From Actinomadura barringtoniae (GTDB taxonomy: Bacteria > Actinomycetota > Actinomycetes > Streptosporangiales > Streptosporangiaceae): 64,000 nucleotides of DNA. The notes beneath the pieces were generated by a model, which was given only the letters and a program-made list of their open reading frames with translations, was not told where the DNA came from and searched no databases. The position numbers and the translations under genes were made by a program. This document shows, piece by piece, positions 62,128-64,000 of this stretch (position 1 is its first letter; each line of letters starts with the position of its first letter). The stretch spans positions 248,001 through 312,000 of the forward strand of contig NZ_JAGEOJ010000012.1 of assembly GCF_017573505.1 (NCBI RefSeq). The letters are read 5' to 3'.

Positions 62128-63655
62128 CGGAGTCCTCCTCGGTCTGGCCCGCGATGGCGCGCATCACGGCGTTCTCGGTGACGTCGTCGCCGTGCAGCTC
62201 GCCGACGACGGCGCCGTCGCGCAGCAGGACCACGCGGTCGGAGCCCTCGACCAGCTCCTCCAGGTCGGAGGAGATGAGCAGCACGCCGAGGCCCTCCTCG
62301 GCCAGCTCGTCGACCAGGGCCTGGACCTCGGCCTTGGCACCGACGTCGATGCCGCGGGTGGGCTCGTCCAGCAGGAGCACCTTGGGTTCGGTGGCCAGCC
62401 AGCGCGCGAGGAGGACCTTCTGCTGGTTGCCGCCCGACAGCTCCCCGACGCGCTGGCCGGGGCCGGTCGCCTTGATGCGGAGCCTCTTCATGAAGACGTC
62501 CACGATCCGGTCGATGCGCGATTCCGCGACGACGCCACCGCGCGACAGGCGCGGCAGGGCGGCGAGCGCGATGTTCTCCCGTACGGACAGGCCGGGGATG
62601 ATGCCCTCGGACTTGCGGTCCTCGGGCAGCATGGCGACGCCCGCGCGGACCGCCGCGCCGGGCGAGCCGCGCCGGATGGGCGCCCCGGCGACGGTCACGC
62701 GACCGCCGTCCAGCTGCAGCGCGCCCGCGATCGCCTTGGCGGTCTCGGTACGGCCCGCTCCCAGCAGTCCGCCGAGGCCGACGACCTCGCCGGGGCGGAT
62801 CGACACCGACACCTCGTCGAGCAGGTGGCGGCTGCTCAGGCCGCGCGCCTCCACGACCGGGGCGGTGTCGGCGTCGTGGCCGCCGGAGAACTTGGTGAGG
62901 CCCTCCTCCCGTACCTGCGACATCTCGCGGCCGAGCATGAGCGAGACGAGCTTCAAACGTTCCAGCTCGGCGAGCGGCCCGCGGTGCACCATGCGGCCGT
63001 CGCGCAGCACCGTGACGCGGTCGCAGATCCGGTAGAGCTCGTCGAGGCGGTGGCTCACGTACACCACCGCGATGCCGTCGCCGCGCAGCCGGTCGATCAC
63101 CCCGAAGAGGGTGGCGACCTCGCGCGGCTCCAGCGAGGAGGTCGGCTCGTCCATCACGACCAGCCGCGCGTCCACCGACACCGCCCGGGCCAGCGCGACC
63201 ATCTGCTGCGCGCCGACGCTGAGCGAACGCAGCGGGCGGCGCACGTCGATGTCCACGCCGTAGGACTCCAGGGCGGCGCCGGCCGCGCGGTTCATCTCGC
63301 TCTGGTCGATCAGGCCGAGGCGGGTGCGCGGCTCCCGCCCGAGCAGCAGGTTGCGCGCGACGCTCATGGACGGCACCAGGCCGATCTCCTGGTGGATGGC
63401 CTGGATGCCGGTCTGCTGCGCGTCCACCGCCGAGGCGAAGGCGACCGGGCGGCCCGCGAAGGCCAGCGAGCCCTCGTCGGGCCGGTAGACCCCGGTGATC
63501 ACCTTGATCAGCGTCGACTTCCCGGCGCCGTTCTCGCCGACGAGCGCGTGCACCTCGCCGGCGCGCACGTCGAGGGAGACGCCGTCCAGCGCCACCACAC
63601 CGGGGAAGCGCTTGACGACGTCTCGTACCTCGAGCAGCGGTCCGCTGTCTGACAC
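62120..63655 (-). CDS. Sugar ABC importer ATPase, first copy
   Basis: The 511-residue tandem ATPase has Walker A GENGAGKST at 40-48, Walker B LVVMDEPTSSLE, and the second half (GLLGAGRTE, LSGGNQQKVLLARWLATEP, LLLDEPTRGIDVGA). GTG 63655 is preceded by GAGAGGGG; the frame is open to 63835 but that part overlaps the binding-protein gene and is Ser/Pro-rich shadow. It sits between binding protein and permeases, as expected of the main ATPase of the importer. Confidence 0.93.
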   Translation of the reverse strand: MSDSGPLLEVRDVVKRFPGVVALDGVSLDVRAGEVHALVGENGAGKSTLIKVITGVYRPDEGSLAFAGRPVAFASAVDAQQTGIQAIHQEIGLVPSMSVARNLLLGREPRTRLGLIDQSEMNRAAGAALESYGVDIDVRRPLRSLSVGAQQMVALARAVSVDARLVVMDEPTSSLEPREVATLFGVIDRLRGDGIAVVYVSHRLDELYRICDRVTVLRDGRMVHRGPLAELERLKLVSLMLGREMSQVREEGLTKFSGGHDADTAPVVEARGLSSRHLLDEVSVSIRPGEVVGLGGLLGAGRTETAKAIAGALQLDGGRVTVAGAPIRRGSPGAAVRAGVAMLPEDRKSEGIIPGLSVRENIALAALPRLSRGGVVAESRIDRIVDVFMKRLRIKATGPGQRVGELSGGNQQKVLLARWLATEPKVLLLDEPTRGIDVGAKAEVQALVDELAEEGLGVLLISSDLEELVEGSDRVVLLRDGAVVGELHGDDVTENAVMRAIAGQTEEDSDG

Positions 63656-63665
63656 GTCACCCCTC

Positions 63666-64000
63666 TCAGTACGCGCCGGACAGGGACTGCTTGGCGTTGC
63701 CGGAGTCGTACTCGCGGTCGGAGATGATGATCTTCTCGGGGATCGACTCGCCCGCCAGGAACTTCTGCAGGGTCTGGAAGGCCAGCGGGCCGAACCGGGG
63801 GTTGGACTCCACCACGGCGTAGATCCAGCCGTCAACGATGCCCTGCACCGCGTTCCGGGTGCCGTCCACCGACACGATCTTGATCTGGCCGGGCTTCTTG
63901 CCGGCGCCCTTCAGCGCGGTCACGGCGCCGAGCGCCATCTCGTCGTTCTCGGCGTAGATGGCGTTCACGTCCGGGTTGCTCTGGATCAGCTGCTCGGTGA
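63666..64000 (-). CDS. Sugar-binding protein, C-terminal part only
   Basis: The frame runs off the right edge. The visible 111 residues match the C-terminal lobe of type I periplasmic binding proteins (NAIYAENDEMALGAVTALKGAGKKPGQIKIVSVDG, in parts, and AVVESNPRFGPLAFQTL). It is the first gene of the second importer operon; the ATPase starts 10 bases after its stop. The sugar is unknown. The lipobox and N-terminal lobe lie outside the window. Confidence 0.9.
   Translation of the reverse strand, partial: TEQLIQSNPDVNAIYAENDEMALGAVTALKGAGKKPGQIKIVSVDGTRNAVQGIVDGWIYAVVESNPRFGPLAFQTLQKFLAGESIPEKIIISDREYDSGNAKQSLSGAY

Overview
The window is high-GC DNA from a filamentous actinomycete. The evidence is the strong G/C bias at third codon positions, the many GTG and TTG starts, the HTH-DUF5753 / DUF397 / RsbW-like regulatory triad, the secreted lectin- and CBM-bearing enzymes, a DivIVA-domain protein and the absence of T-tracts after hairpins. 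A Streptosporangiales-type genome (for example Thermomonosporaceae) is my inference. I see no tRNA, rRNA, CRISPR array, transposase or integrase.

Left part (1-25 kb), accessory and defence-like. At the edge are the end of an SMC-like AAA ATPase and a small helical partner, followed by a 1442-residue SF1 helicase with a C-terminal restriction-endonuclease-like domain. A secreted propeller protein, an aldo/keto reductase and a MazG-Nudix fusion come next. A minus-strand run (13000 down to 8995) encodes an RsbW-like ATPase, two uncharacterised proteins, a P-loop ATPase with an odd Walker A, and a class I lysyl-tRNA-synthetase-like protein fused to an ASCH domain. Its divergent partner is an XRE/DUF5753 regulator plus DUF397, and the region between them holds a five-copy, 15-bp-period repeat array. 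A nuclease-DUF2075 helicase and a complete four-gene Wadjet-type (JetABCD, DUF2397/2398/SMC/DUF2399) anti-plasmid system follow.

Middle part (25-50 kb), mixed chromosomal genes. There is a frameshifted relic, a secreted lactonase-like propeller with PKD, an alpha/beta hydrolase with a divergent ArsR regulator, and a CBM6-FN3-DUF1080 protein followed by a broken F5/8C-sugar dehydrogenase. Then come an SDR, a MazG-like pyrophosphohydrolase, a GNAT, a NERD-SF1 helicase divergent from a HARP-like small protein, an ECF sigma factor with a membrane partner carrying an 18-bp minisatellite, and an extra class B penicillin-binding protein. A lamin-tail protein, two SGNH hydrolases, an aldehyde dehydrogenase, a DivIVA-domain protein and a MarR / WrbA / MFS module with a clear operator complete this part.

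Right part (49.8-64 kb), sugar import. A ROK kinase and ROK repressor diverge from an MmsA-MmsB-ChvE type multiple-sugar ABC importer and phosphomannose isomerase; a strong terminator lies between chvE and manA. On the opposite strand is a second importer: a partial binding protein, an ATPase, two permeases, a DeoR regulator and a second, closely similar ATPase. Together these point to uptake of monosaccharides and their entry into hexose-phosphate metabolism.

The best candidate for an undescribed system is the synthetase-like/ASCH operon at 8995-13000 with its iteron-like control region.
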